6,988 nt of DNA from an uncultured Lacticaseibacillus sp. (GCA_934339215.1 CAKRHU010000085.1:1-6988), one strand, 5' to 3'; shown: positions 1 to 6,988, numbered from the stretch's first letter. The notes: generated by a model not told the origin, from the letters alone. Made by a program: numbers and translations.

Positions 1-961
1 TTTCATCCATGTAAGCATTCAAGACACTGACTTCAGCTTGTTGCTTATCGGTGTACTTCTTGGCTTGAATGACGATCACAATGGCGCACAGCACCGCCAC
101 TGGAGTCGTGGACACGGTGACCCAGGCCAGGGAGACATTTTCATGGAAAATCATGATCAAGATCCCCACAAATAACGCAATGTTGGTAGTGACGTTGACT
201 GCCGCTTGGTTCAAGGTGTTTTGAATGTTATCCAAATCACTGGTGAATCGCGCCAAAATGTCCCCATCTTCGTGACGATCAAAATACGCGATGGTCATCT
301 TCTCTAACTTGCCAAACAAGCCTTTACGCATGCGATTGGTGGAGTGCGCCACGATCCGCGTGAATAAAATCGTGTACAGCAGTTGCGCCACGCCAGTCAT
401 CACATAAAAGGCTAACAGCTTCCACATCGACGCAAAGAAATCAGCTTTGGAAGCGACAGGAGACGTCGCCACTTGCATCAAACTGTGAATCGTCGTGCCT
501 TTTGGTAAGCTAGACGCGATCGCAGCTGGTACATTGGCGTTGGTCAATTGATGCCAATCAGATGGCATCGCAGCCAATTGTTGTAAGCTGTGAATCGTCG
601 TGCCTTTAGGTAACTTAGCCAGGACTTGACTTGGCACCGAAGCGTCCGTCAAAGCCGAAGCCGCAACCGTGTGGCCAGTGGTTTTGGACAAGCTGGCCGC
701 AATTTGGTTCAAGGCGTCTTGGGCTTGCGTCGAGCCGGCGGCGATTTTCTTTAAGGCTTTAATCGCGTCTGGCGCGTGTTGATGGGTGAAGAAGTCGCCG
801 ACGAAGGTGGACAAATGCGTGATCGCATCCCCCATGATCACTGGGGCTTCCACTTGTAAGTATGTCGCTGCGATAATAAAAATCGCGATCAGTAAGAATT
901 GGAACTTGTATTTTTTGAAGTATAAATAAAAGAACTTCAAAGCGCGAGTGGTGTCATTCAT
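1..961 (-). CDS. Heterodimeric ABC multidrug exporter, LmrD/BmrD (YheH)-type subunit, 3' part outside window
   Basis: Partial gene: the first 320 codons are visible and the reading frame runs off the left edge, so the nucleotide-binding domain is not seen. The start is the ATG at 961-959, preceded by AAGGAGG at 979-973, which lies inside the last codons of the upstream transporter gene; only 6 nt separate that gene's stop from this start. TM1 is about residues 20-45, TM2 about 178-202, and TM3/TM4 about 258-298. The TM2-TM3 intracellular loop contains YFDRHEDGDILARFTSDLDN (about 227-246), typical of the ABC exporter type 1 membrane domain. Between TM1 and TM2 are about 130 residues, whereas most such exporters have a short loop there. 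An extended extracellular domain at this place is known in the BmrD/LmrD subunits, so I assign this gene as the partner of the 578-residue subunit next to it. It would be expected to carry the catalytically competent Walker B site. Drug or lipid efflux is inferred from the family; the substrate is unknown. Confidence 0.85.
   Translation of the reverse strand, partial: MNDTTRALKFFYLYFKKYKFQFLLIAIFIIAATYLQVEAPVIMGDAITHLSTFVGDFFTHQHAPDAIKALKKIAAGSTQAQDALNQIAASLSKTTGHTVAASALTDASVPSQVLAKLPKGTTIHSLQQLAAMPSDWHQLTNANVPAAIASSLPKGTTIHSLMQVATSPVASKADFFASMWKLLAFYVMTGVAQLLYTILFTRIVAHSTNRMRKGLFGKLEKMTIAYFDRHEDGDILARFTSDLDNIQNTLNQAAVNVTTNIALFVGILIMIFHENVSLAWVTVSTTPVAVLCAIVIVIQAKKYTDKQQAEVSVLNAYMDE
483..613. 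repeat. Intragenic direct repeat, two 26-bp copies 105 bp apart, in the LmrD/BmrD-type gene
   Basis: The copies lie at 483-508 and 588-613 and differ at one base (503 versus 608). The 105-bp offset is exactly 35 codons, so both are read in the same frame and encode LPKGTTIHSL at residues 117-126 and 152-161. A looser similarity extends to about residues 107-130 and 142-165 (pattern A-x-V-P, then LPKGTTIHSL, then x-Q-x-A). The repeat sits wholly within the predicted extracellular loop between TM1 and TM2. Confidence 0.85.
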
Positions 962-967
962 CTTGAA

Positions 968-2704
968 TTAGTCCTCCTTCGCTTTTTGCGTGTCATAGAT
1001 CTGACGGTAAACATCGCTGGTTTCAAGTAATTCTTGGTGCGTGCCTTGGGCCACTAAGCGCCCTTCATCCAAGACCAAAATGGTATCCGCGTGCACGACA
1101 CTGGAGATCTTTTGGGCGATGATGATCGTGGTGGTGCCGTTCAAGTCCCGGTTCATCGCTTCTTGCACCAATTTTTCTGAACGGGCATCAAGTGCTGATG
1201 TCGAATCATCCAAAATCAAAATCTTCGGAGATTTGATCACGCCACGGGTGATGGACATGCGCTGCTTTTGCCCACCGGAGAAGTTATTGCCGCGTTCTTC
1301 CACTGGCGCGTCATAGCGTTCTGGCAAGCGGTCGATAAATTCTGCGGCTTGGGCAATTTTAGCCGCCCGGTCCATATCTGAAACTGAAGCGTTGGTTTTG
1401 CCTTGTTTCAAATTGCCAGCGATTGTCCCAGAAAACAGGATCGCTTTTTGCAACACGATCGAAACCGTGTTTTTCAATGTTTGTTGGGAAACGGTTTTGA
1501 GGTCGCGCCCGCCAACTTTGACAATTCCTTGGCTGGGATCAAACAAGCGCGGGATCAATTGCGCCAACGTCGACTTCCCAGCCCCAGTGGCGCCAACGAT
1601 GCCGACCATTTCCCCCGGCGTGAGTTTAAAAGAAATATCTTTTAACGTCGGTTGTTCGTCGTTGGGATAAGCGAAGCTAACCTCGTCAAATTCGACACTG
1701 CCGTCGAGATCAACCACCTCATCAGTGGGATAAGTCATAGAAGTTTCAGTCTTCAAGACTTCTGAGATCCGCCCCATGGACACCATCCCCCGACTGGCAA
1801 ACATCGACATCATCCCGCCCATAATAATGGCAAACATGATCTGCATCATATATTGAATAAAGGACATGATGCCGCCGAGTTGGTCTGCGGCAACGCTCGC
1901 ACTTTGGGTGACAAACGTCGAAACCAATAAGATCGCACCAAAAATAGCCAATTGTGAAATAATCGTAAACGCTGGAATCATCGTCGAAAAGGTATACCCA
2001 ACCGCTAAGTTATGACCGAGCAGTTCATCAGATTCTTTGTCGAAGGCTTTGGCTTGGTTGGCTTCTTGCACAAAAGACTTCACCACGCGAGCACCACGCA
2101 AGTTATCTTTGGCAATGCCGTTGATACGATCCATTAACGCTTGAAACGCGGCAAAGTGTGGGCCCATGCGTCCCATCGAGATGCCAGTGACTACCACGAT
2201 CAAGACCACCATGACCACAATGATCCACCACAATTTGGGCATGGTCATGATACTGAGGATGAACGCGCCAACAAACAACAATGGTACGCGGATCAACACT
2301 TGAAACACCATCATCAATAACATTTGAATCTGGTTGATATCATTGGTCATGCGCACGACTAAATTGTCGGCTTTAAATTTTTCGACATCTTCATAAGAGA
2401 AGGTTTGGATTTTGCGGAAGGTTTGTTCCCGCAAATCTGCCGACACCGCTTGTGACAACTTGGCGGCGGTCAAAGTGTTGAGGACGGATCCAATCAAGCC
2501 AACTACGGCGACCACGATCAACGCGATCCCGTATTGAGAGATCTTGTCGATTTTGCCATTGGCGGACAAGGTCATGTCCGCCATCACTTTCAAAATACTT
2601 TTCATATAGGAAGGTTGCCATAATGCAGCGCCCACCTGTAGCAACATCGTCAATAATGCTGCAGTGACCAGCAGCTTGTATCTGCCGATTGCTTTAAAAA
2701 TCAT
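968..2704 (-). CDS. Heterodimeric ABC multidrug exporter, LmrC/BmrC (YheI)-type subunit with degenerate ATP site
   Basis: Complete half-transporter of 578 residues in the plasma membrane. Six membrane segments lie at about residues 11-31, 57-78, 132-153, 157-175, 243-265 and 277-300, followed by a nucleotide-binding domain. A-loop Tyr346, Walker [10 protein letters not shown] 371-379, Q-loop Gln419, signature FSGGQ 475-479, Walker B ILILDD 495-500 and D-loop SALD 503-506 are all present. The usual catalytic Glu after Walker B is Asp500, and the H-loop His is Gln531 (IIIAQKISS). This pairing is the hallmark of the degenerate-site subunit of heterodimeric exporters such as BmrC, LmrC and TM287. 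The start ATG at 2704-2702 has GGGAGG at 2719-2714, 9 nt upstream. The gene is first in its operon, and the partner subunit starts 6 nt after its stop. Gene order and length fit lmrC-lmrD and bmrC-bmrD. It should pump hydrophobic compounds outward as a heterodimer; the actual substrate cannot be read from sequence. Confidence 0.93.
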   Translation of the reverse strand: MIFKAIGRYKLLVTAALLTMLLQVGAALWQPSYMKSILKVMADMTLSANGKIDKISQYGIALIVVAVVGLIGSVLNTLTAAKLSQAVSADLREQTFRKIQTFSYEDVEKFKADNLVVRMTNDINQIQMLLMMVFQVLIRVPLLFVGAFILSIMTMPKLWWIIVVMVVLIVVVTGISMGRMGPHFAAFQALMDRINGIAKDNLRGARVVKSFVQEANQAKAFDKESDELLGHNLAVGYTFSTMIPAFTIISQLAIFGAILLVSTFVTQSASVAADQLGGIMSFIQYMMQIMFAIIMGGMMSMFASRGMVSMGRISEVLKTETSMTYPTDEVVDLDGSVEFDEVSFAYPNDEQPTLKDISFKLTPGEMVGIVGATGAGKSTLAQLIPRLFDPSQGIVKVGGRDLKTVSQQTLKNTVSIVLQKAILFSGTIAGNLKQGKTNASVSDMDRAAKIAQAAEFIDRLPERYDAPVEERGNNFSGGQKQRMSITRGVIKSPKILILDDSTSALDARSEKLVQEAMNRDLNGTTTIIIAQKISSVVHADTILVLDEGRLVAQGTHQELLETSDVYRQIYDTQKAKED

Positions 2705-2796
2705 TCAATAATTCCTCCCAGTGAAAAGCCGCGGGTCAATCGGCTTTGGCAATTTACAACAACAAAATGGGACTTTCCGCGAACAAAAATATTCAT
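2701..2796 (-). CDS. Possible 31-aa leader ORF overlapping the start of the LmrC/BmrC-type gene
   Basis: The ATG at 2796-2794 opens a frame of 31 codons beginning [10 protein letters not shown]. It ends with TGA at 2703-2701, overlapping the transporter start as ATGA. An in-frame GTG at 2805 would add three codons. The ORF covers most of the predicted mRNA leader, spans the hairpin at 2725-2747 and includes the transporter's Shine-Dalgarno sequence. Against it, no Shine-Dalgarno is visible before either start, and an open frame of this length is not rare by chance. The interest comes from B. subtilis, where the homologous bmrCD genes are preceded by the leader gene bmrB, which takes part in ribosome-dependent attenuation. 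No peptide similarity to BmrB is claimed. Confidence 0.22.
   Translation of the reverse strand: MNIFVRGKSHFVVVNCQSRLTRGFSLGGIIE
2725..2747 (-). promoter_or_regulatory. Leader hairpin just upstream of the transporter ribosome binding site
   Basis: In the minus-strand transcript, AAAGCCG (2747-2741) pairs with CGGCTTT (2731-2725) across a 9-nt loop. The stem is followed by one more T and then, after CACT, by the TGGGAGG ribosome binding site. Seven perfect pairs with a short T run resemble a weak terminator or attenuator. Alternatively the structure could limit ribosome access. A second possible pairing is TCCCA (2772-2768) with TGGGA (2720-2716), which would cover part of the Shine-Dalgarno. 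The base pairing is visible; the regulatory role is inference. Confidence 0.4.
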
Positions 2797-2819
2797 TTCG
2801 ATCACGCAAAGCAAATTGG

Positions 2820-2848
2820 ATTATCCTACTTTGAAGTCGCTTTGTAAA
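2820..2848 (-). promoter_or_regulatory. Sigma-A-type promoter of the ABC exporter operon
   Basis: On the minus strand, a -35 box TTTACA (2848-2843) and a -10 box GATAAT (2825-2820) each match consensus at five of six bases and are separated by exactly 17 bp. The sequence upstream of the -35 is AT-rich (GAAAAATTAAG). Transcription would start near 2813, giving a leader of about 110 nt before the transporter ATG at 2704. The promoter lies downstream of the terminator of the glycogen genes, so the transporter pair has its own transcription unit. Confidence 0.7.
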
Positions 2849-2849
2849 G
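2828..2849. promoter_or_regulatory. Candidate operator: two adjacent palindromes overlapping the exporter promoter
   Basis: Two short palindromes, ACTT-TG-AAGT (2828-2837) and CTTT-GT-AAAG (2840-2849) on the plus strand, occupy the -35 box and most of the spacer. Their centres are 12 bp apart, and on the minus strand they also read as a direct repeat GACTT(TA)CAAAG. A repressor bound here would block RNA polymerase. They do not match the ATGT-8-ACAT PadR/LmrR pattern, so no regulator family is assigned. Short AT-rich palindromes can occur by chance. Confidence 0.3.
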
Positions 2850-2883
2850 TCTTAATTTTTCACATCAAACCCGCGCCAATTCA

Positions 2884-2936
2884 ACGAAAAAAGCATCCCT
2901 TAGACCGTTGACTTTTCAGTCAATTAAGGGATGCTT
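2884..2936 (-). terminator. Rho-independent terminator of the glycogen utilisation operon
   Basis: In the minus-strand transcript a perfect 12-bp stem, AAGCATCCCTTA (2936-2925) with TAAGGGATGCTT (2902-2891), is followed by further Ts, making a run of six Ts at the stem foot. Inside the large loop a second perfect 6-bp stem, TTGACT with AGTCAA, closes on a 4-nt loop (2908-2923), so the whole folds as one long hairpin with an asymmetric internal bulge. It begins 13 nt after the stop codon of the GH13 gene. The plus-strand side lacks a T tract after the stem, so it should act in one direction only. Confidence 0.88.
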
Positions 2937-2949
2937 GCAAATATGATAA

Positions 2950-4734
2950 TTAATAATTGGAAATTTTAGGTAAAGCTTGGGTCACACTGCTGTGAGCGGG
3001 AATCGTCATGGTTTCAATCTGCGATCGCCACTTTTCCGGAATCGCATGCAAATCACAAGCTTGTGGATTGAGCTCGACGATCCGATCGGTGGCATTAAAT
3101 CCAACTAACACGGCTTGATCGCCCAAGTATCGTAAGACACCAAGCCCTTCTCCGTCAAAAATCACCGCCAAGCCAGCATTTCCTGAAAATAACGGCTCAT
3201 CGCGTTTGGCCCAAGCCGCTTGATACCAACTGAAAATCTCGTCATCGACATGACCCCAAGGATAATACTTGCGATTCAGCGGGTCCACGTCACCATTGAG
3301 TCCCGCTTCATCCCCATAAAATTGCACCAAGTTGCCGGGCAAGCTCGCCCAAAGCGTCACCATTTGCGCAAGCTTCGTGCGATCTTCACCCAACGCCGTT
3401 AACACCCGCTTGGTATCATGTGTGGAAATGCTGGTGAAGTTATAGGCGAAGACCTCAGGGGGATAGTTTTCTTTTAAGGTCAACAGTTGCCGGGCAAACG
3501 TCCCAGGGCTGATCGCCCCATTGACATAATCCAACATTAATTGGCGCTGTGGATAATTCATCACCCCTTGTAATTCGTGGCCTTGCAAATACGGCCGACG
3601 CTTATCATAAGCGATTTTATGCGACGCGTCTTCCCAAACTTCCCCGATCAATACGCGCTTGGGATGTTGATCAAGCAAAGCGCGAATTTCGCGCAAGAAA
3701 TCATCCGCCAACTCATCGACCACATCCAACCGCCAACCATCCACGCCCAGTCCCGTCCAATAGCCGATCACCGAATCTTCGCCGCCTGCGATAAACTCGT
3801 GGAAGCTGGTTGATGCTTTTTTAATGGCAGGCAAGTCTTTAACGCCCCACCAAGATTTGTAATCATCAGGCCAATGCTTGAAGGTAAACCAAGCGGCATA
3901 CGGACTCGCCGGATCTTGCGCGGCGCCGCGATCTTCATAATGCCCAAATGCATTGAAGTAGCGCGAATCCCGTCCGACATGGTTGAACACGCCGTCTAAA
4001 ATCAAATGCATACCGCGCCGATGTATGCCTGAAACCAATGCTTTGAAATCTGCCAAAGTGCCAAGCATCGGGTCGATGCGGTAATAGTCTGCGGTATCAT
4101 AGCGGTGATTGGAGGCCGCTTCAAAAATCGGGCTGAGATACAATGCGGTGAAGCCTAAGCTTTGCAGCCAATCGAGTTTGGCAGTGATCCCGGCTAAATT
4201 TCCTCCATAAAAATCCCACCGCACCACTTCGCCTTGACCATCTTTGACATAATAGGGGTCATCGCTTAACTGTCCGTACAAAAAGCTGTTCGGTTTCGGG
4301 TGATTGATGTGCCCATCAGGATTGCCATTGTTGAAGCGATCGACAAAAATATGATAGATCCGCGCATTTTTGTACCAATCCGGCACAGTTTCAAAGCGAT
4401 CGACCACCGTCAGCTGATACCAAGGCGCAGCATCTGGATCGCGATACACTTGCCCACTACCACCAAAACCACCAGCGACGGTACCATAAGTCACTTGGCC
4501 AGTGTTAGTTTCCACCCGAAAAGCGTAATACCACAAGCCTTCTGAATCCGGCATGATGGTCGCCGTCCACTGGCCATCATGTCGGTGCATCACCACCGCT
4601 TGCATCCCACCATCGGCTTGCGACACCAGCAAGGTGGCTACTTTAGCTTCTGGTGCCGTCAGCGTAAAAGTCACTGGCGTTTGTTTCAACAACGCTCCTG
4701 CAGGTGTTCGATCGACAAACGAATCATAATGCAT
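2950..4734 (-). CDS. Cytoplasmic GH13 alpha-glucan hydrolase (amylopullulanase/neopullulanase-type)
   Basis: This 594-residue protein has no signal peptide, so it should act in the cytoplasm on glycogen or imported maltodextrins. Residues about 15-90 form a beta-rich N-terminal module like those of neopullulanase-type enzymes. The GH13 barrel starts at IYHIFVDRFNNG (126-137). Conserved regions are DGVFNH (247-252), GWRLDVVDE (333-341, nucleophile Asp337, Arg335), GEVWED (364-369, acid/base Glu365) and STHDTKR (437-443, transition-state stabiliser Asp440), so all three catalytic acids are present. A C-terminal beta domain begins around 515. Region V reads VKDLPAI (298-304) rather than the MPKL of classical neopullulanases, so the balance of alpha-1,4 and alpha-1,6 cleavage is uncertain; GH13_20 and GH13_39 are both possible homes. 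The ATG at 4734 directly abuts the glgP stop, with GGAGGT at 4746-4741 inside glgP, indicating tight coupling. Genes at this operon position in lactobacilli are variously named amy or apu. Confidence 0.92.
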   Translation of the reverse strand: MHYDSFVDRTPAGALLKQTPVTFTLTAPEAKVATLLVSQADGGMQAVVMHRHDGQWTATIMPDSEGLWYYAFRVETNTGQVTYGTVAGGFGGSGQVYRDPDAAPWYQLTVVDRFETVPDWYKNARIYHIFVDRFNNGNPDGHINHPKPNSFLYGQLSDDPYYVKDGQGEVVRWDFYGGNLAGITAKLDWLQSLGFTALYLSPIFEAASNHRYDTADYYRIDPMLGTLADFKALVSGIHRRGMHLILDGVFNHVGRDSRYFNAFGHYEDRGAAQDPASPYAAWFTFKHWPDDYKSWWGVKDLPAIKKASTSFHEFIAGGEDSVIGYWTGLGVDGWRLDVVDELADDFLREIRALLDQHPKRVLIGEVWEDASHKIAYDKRRPYLQGHELQGVMNYPQRQLMLDYVNGAISPGTFARQLLTLKENYPPEVFAYNFTSISTHDTKRVLTALGEDRTKLAQMVTLWASLPGNLVQFYGDEAGLNGDVDPLNRKYYPWGHVDDEIFSWYQAAWAKRDEPLFSGNAGLAVIFDGEGLGVLRYLGDQAVLVGFNATDRIVELNPQACDLHAIPEKWRSQIETMTIPAHSSVTQALPKISNY

Positions 4735-6988
4735 TCACTCACCTCCATGACCCACTGGCGTTGCTGGCAATACATCCCAAATATCGCGACCGTAACGCGC
4801 CACGGTGTAATCTGCGGAGAATTGACCAGACGCAGCGATGTTTTTCAACGACGCTTGCGCCCAGGCAATCGGATCTTGCCACAAAGTATCGAGCTTGTGG
4901 GAAGCTGCCACATAACTGCGGAAATCTGCCAACACCAAATACGTGTCGTTATAAACTAACAACTCATCTTGAATCTCGCGGCCTTCCGTGGTGATGCCAG
5001 GAATCGTACCATCGGTCAGCATGTCCACGATGCGATGCAACGTCGGATCCGCTTCATAAATCGCGCGTGCCGAATATTGTCCGCTGGCTTTGAGTTGGGC
5101 CACTTCTGGGGTGGTCAAGCCAAACATCGCCATTGCGTCTTCGCCAGCGGCATCTTTAATTTCAATATTCGCGCCATCTAAAGTTGCCAAGGTTAAGGCG
5201 CCGTTGGCCATCAGCTTCATGTTCGATGTCCCTGACGCTTCCGTCCCGGCCATCGAGATCTGTTCAGAAATATCCGCTGCTGGAATAATGCGTTCAGCAA
5301 GCGATACCCCATAGTTTGGTAGAAAGGCAATGGCTAACTTGCCTTTGCAATCCGGATCGTTGTTGACCAGATCAGCCACGGCGTTGATCAAGCGAATCAC
5401 CGATTTGGCATAGCGATAACTCGGGGCCGCTTTTGCGCCGAAGACATGCACCCGACTCGGCCGATCTTCACCATTTTTGATGGCGAGGTAAGCTTCCAAA
5501 ATGCCAAACACATGCAACAATTGCCGTTTATACGCATGCAGGCGTTTGATCTGCACATCAAAAATCGCGTCGGTTGACACTTCAATACCTAACTGATCAA
5601 AAATGACCGCGGCGAGTTTTTCCTTGTTGGCCTTTTTCGCCGTATGCAAAGCCTTCAAGAACTTCTCGTCATGCAAATGCGCCGCCAGTGGCACTAGCAA
5701 ACTCGGATCACTGCGCCAACCCGAGTCGATGGTAGAATCGATCAGCTCAGACAATTCTGGATTGGCGATTTGCACCCAACGTCTTGGCGTGATGCCGTTA
5801 GTTTTATTGTTGAAGCGTTCTGGGAAAATCGTATAGAGATCTTTCAACACGCTAGATTTCAATAACTCGCTGTGAATCTTGGCCACCCCATTGACGGCAT
5901 GGCTACCGATCACTGCCAAATATGCCATGCGCAAATGCCCGTCAGCAATCGGTGCACAGCGCTGGATCAATTCACCGCCAAAGCGTGGCGTATAGGTTTG
6001 GCGGAAGTGGTGATCGACTTCTTGGGCAATTTGATAAAGTCGCGGCATCATGCGAGCAAACATTTCTTCTGGCCAAGTTTCCAAAGCTTCAGCCATTAAA
6101 GTGTGGTTCGTATAACTCAAGGTTTGTACCGTGATTTGCCATGCTTCATCCCAAGATAAGCCCCCATCATCTAACAACACCCGCATCAACTCCAGCACCG
6201 CCATCGCTGGATGGGTGTCATTGATATGAATCGCCACAAAGTTTGGCAGCAAATGCAGATCTTGATGAAAGCGCCGGAAATGCGTGATAATGCTTTGAAT
6301 GCCAGCACTGGTGAAGAAATATTCTTGGCGCAAGCGCAATTCTTGCCCAGCTGTATCAGAATCATCGGGATACAGAATTTGGGTGATGGCATTGACGCGG
6401 GATTTTTCCGCCAAACTATGGACATGGCCTGGCAGCGGTTCGGCACTCCACAATCGCATCGTATTCACGATGTGGTTGTGGTGGCCGACCATGGCAATAT
6501 CATAAGGCACAGCAAGCACATCATCTGTATCTTGATAAACCGGTTCTAAGCCCCCATTGTCTCGAGGCGTCAAATACACCGACCCGCCAAAACGCACGAT
6601 CACCGCGCGATTTTCTTTGCGCGTTTCCCAAACATAAGGATCACGCAGCCAATCATCTGGCAACTCCACTTGATACCCGTCGACAAAACGCTGTTTGAAC
6701 AAGCCGTATTGATACCGGATGCCATTGCCGTTGCCAGCCATGCCGTCTGCGGCCATACTGTCTAAAAACGCGGATGCCAAGCGCCCCAGGCCCCCATTAC
6801 CTAAACCTGGGTCGCCTTCTTGGGCATACAGATCAGGAACGTCGATGTTGAGTTGTTTCAACCCCGCTTCAACTGTGTCTTTGATCCCGAGATTCAACAG
6901 GTTCGACGCCAATAAGCGTCCAGGGAGAAACTCAATGGAAAAATAATAAACCTGCTTTTGCTGGTGATGATCATAATCTGCCTTGGTT
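4735..6988 (-). CDS. glgP: Glycogen phosphorylase (GT35), N-terminus outside window
   Basis: This enzyme splits terminal alpha-1,4 glucose units from glycogen with phosphate, giving glucose-1-phosphate, and uses pyridoxal phosphate. The frame is open to the right edge, with about 751 codons visible including TGA at 4737-4735. The first visible residues, through YYFSIEFLPGRLLASNLLNLG, align with the usual YYLSMEFLMGR region, so only about 50 N-terminal residues are missing from the usual length near 800. Family motifs in order: DPGLGNGGLGRLASAFLDS, RYQYGLFKQ, NDTHPA, YTNHTLMAEALETW, NGITPRRW, QIKRLHAYKRQ, NYGVSLAERIIPAADISEQI and GTEASGTSNMKLMANGA. The last holds the PLP-binding Lys, codon 5217-5215. 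An internal TTG at 6912 is not the start, because conserved sequence continues upstream of it. The GH13 hydrolase gene follows without any gap. In lactobacilli glgP typically lies at the end of a glgBCDA biosynthesis operon, which would be to the right of this window. Confidence 0.97.
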   Translation of the reverse strand, partial: TKADYDHHQQKQVYYFSIEFLPGRLLASNLLNLGIKDTVEAGLKQLNIDVPDLYAQEGDPGLGNGGLGRLASAFLDSMAADGMAGNGNGIRYQYGLFKQRFVDGYQVELPDDWLRDPYVWETRKENRAVIVRFGGSVYLTPRDNGGLEPVYQDTDDVLAVPYDIAMVGHHNHIVNTMRLWSAEPLPGHVHSLAEKSRVNAITQILYPDDSDTAGQELRLRQEYFFTSAGIQSIITHFRRFHQDLHLLPNFVAIHINDTHPAMAVLELMRVLLDDGGLSWDEAWQITVQTLSYTNHTLMAEALETWPEEMFARMMPRLYQIAQEVDHHFRQTYTPRFGGELIQRCAPIADGHLRMAYLAVIGSHAVNGVAKIHSELLKSSVLKDLYTIFPERFNNKTNGITPRRWVQIANPELSELIDSTIDSGWRSDPSLLVPLAAHLHDEKFLKALHTAKKANKEKLAAVIFDQLGIEVSTDAIFDVQIKRLHAYKRQLLHVFGILEAYLAIKNGEDRPSRVHVFGAKAAPSYRYAKSVIRLINAVADLVNNDPDCKGKLAIAFLPNYGVSLAERIIPAADISEQISMAGTEASGTSNMKLMANGALTLATLDGANIEIKDAAGEDAMAMFGLTTPEVAQLKASGQYSARAIYEADPTLHRIVDMLTDGTIPGITTEGREIQDELLVYNDTYLVLADFRSYVAASHKLDTLWQDPIAWAQASLKNIAASGQFSADYTVARYGRDIWDVLPATPVGHGGE

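Noticed and set aside
514..523. GCGATCGC octamers, here and near 3021, reminiscent of HIP1-type repeats
   Set aside because: Only two copies were noticed, both within coding sequence, and both are readily explained by codon choice (for example GCG-ATC for Ala-Ile).
1041..1316. Plus-strand open frames inside the ABC gene, and similar ones throughout the glgP and GH13 genes
   Set aside because: They lie antisense to clearly conserved coding sequence, have no convincing ribosome binding sites and no recognisable domains. They are shadows of the minus-strand genes.
2740..2795. A second promoter closer to the exporter start (TTGCTT with TATTTT, 17 bp apart)
   Set aside because: The match to consensus is much poorer than that of TTTACA-17-GATAAT just upstream, which explains the unit well enough.
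2829..2847. Possible CcpA cre site in the exporter promoter (around ACAAAGCGACTTCA on the minus strand)
   Set aside because: The central CG and a few flanking bases fit, but about three conserved positions mismatch, and carbon catabolite control of this exporter has no other support here.
6910..6912. Internal TTG as the start of glycogen phosphorylase
   Set aside because: The frame stays open to the window edge and the upstream 25 codons encode the conserved YYFSIEFLPGR region, so the true start lies outside the window.

Overview
The window reads as an ordinary chromosomal stretch of a Gram-positive, low-to-mid GC Firmicute, most likely a member of the Lactobacillaceae (Lacticaseibacillus-like). 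This is an inference from strong AGGAGG-type ribosome binding sites, the codon use, the glgP plus GH13 gene pair typical of Lactobacillus glycogen operons, and an LmrCD/BmrCD-type multidrug exporter pair. No taxonomic marker gene is present. All recognisable genes lie on the minus strand, so transcription runs from high to low coordinates.

Right-hand unit (6988 down to about 2881). This is the 3' end of a glycogen-utilisation operon: a glycogen phosphorylase gene whose 5' end is cut by the window edge, followed with zero spacing (TGAATG) by a cytoplasmic GH13 alpha-glucan hydrolase of the amylopullulanase/neopullulanase type. The unit closes with a clear rho-independent terminator 13 nt past the hydrolase stop. 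The phosphorylase removes glucose-1-phosphate from linear alpha-1,4 chains, and the hydrolase plausibly deals with the branch points and short oligosaccharides it cannot finish.

Intergenic region (2705-2949). Besides the terminator, this holds a good sigma-A-type promoter (TTTACA-17-GATAAT), two small palindromes overlapping it that could be an operator, and a leader of roughly 110 nt. The leader contains a hairpin just ahead of the ribosome binding site and a possible 31-codon leader ORF overlapping the next start codon as ATGA.

Left-hand unit (2704 down to 1, continuing beyond the window). Two adjacent half-transporter genes encode a heterodimeric type IV ABC exporter. The first subunit is complete (578 aa) and carries the degenerate ATP site (Asp in place of the Walker B Glu, Gln in place of the H-loop His). 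The second is cut by the window edge after 320 residues and has an unusually large extracellular loop between TM1 and TM2 that contains a duplicated segment. These traits match the LmrC/LmrD and BmrC/BmrD families.

I found no RNA genes, CRISPR arrays, mobile elements or plus-strand genes. The most interesting points are the possible attenuation-type leader ahead of the transporter and the internally repeated extracellular domain. Nothing here clearly amounts to a previously undescribed system.
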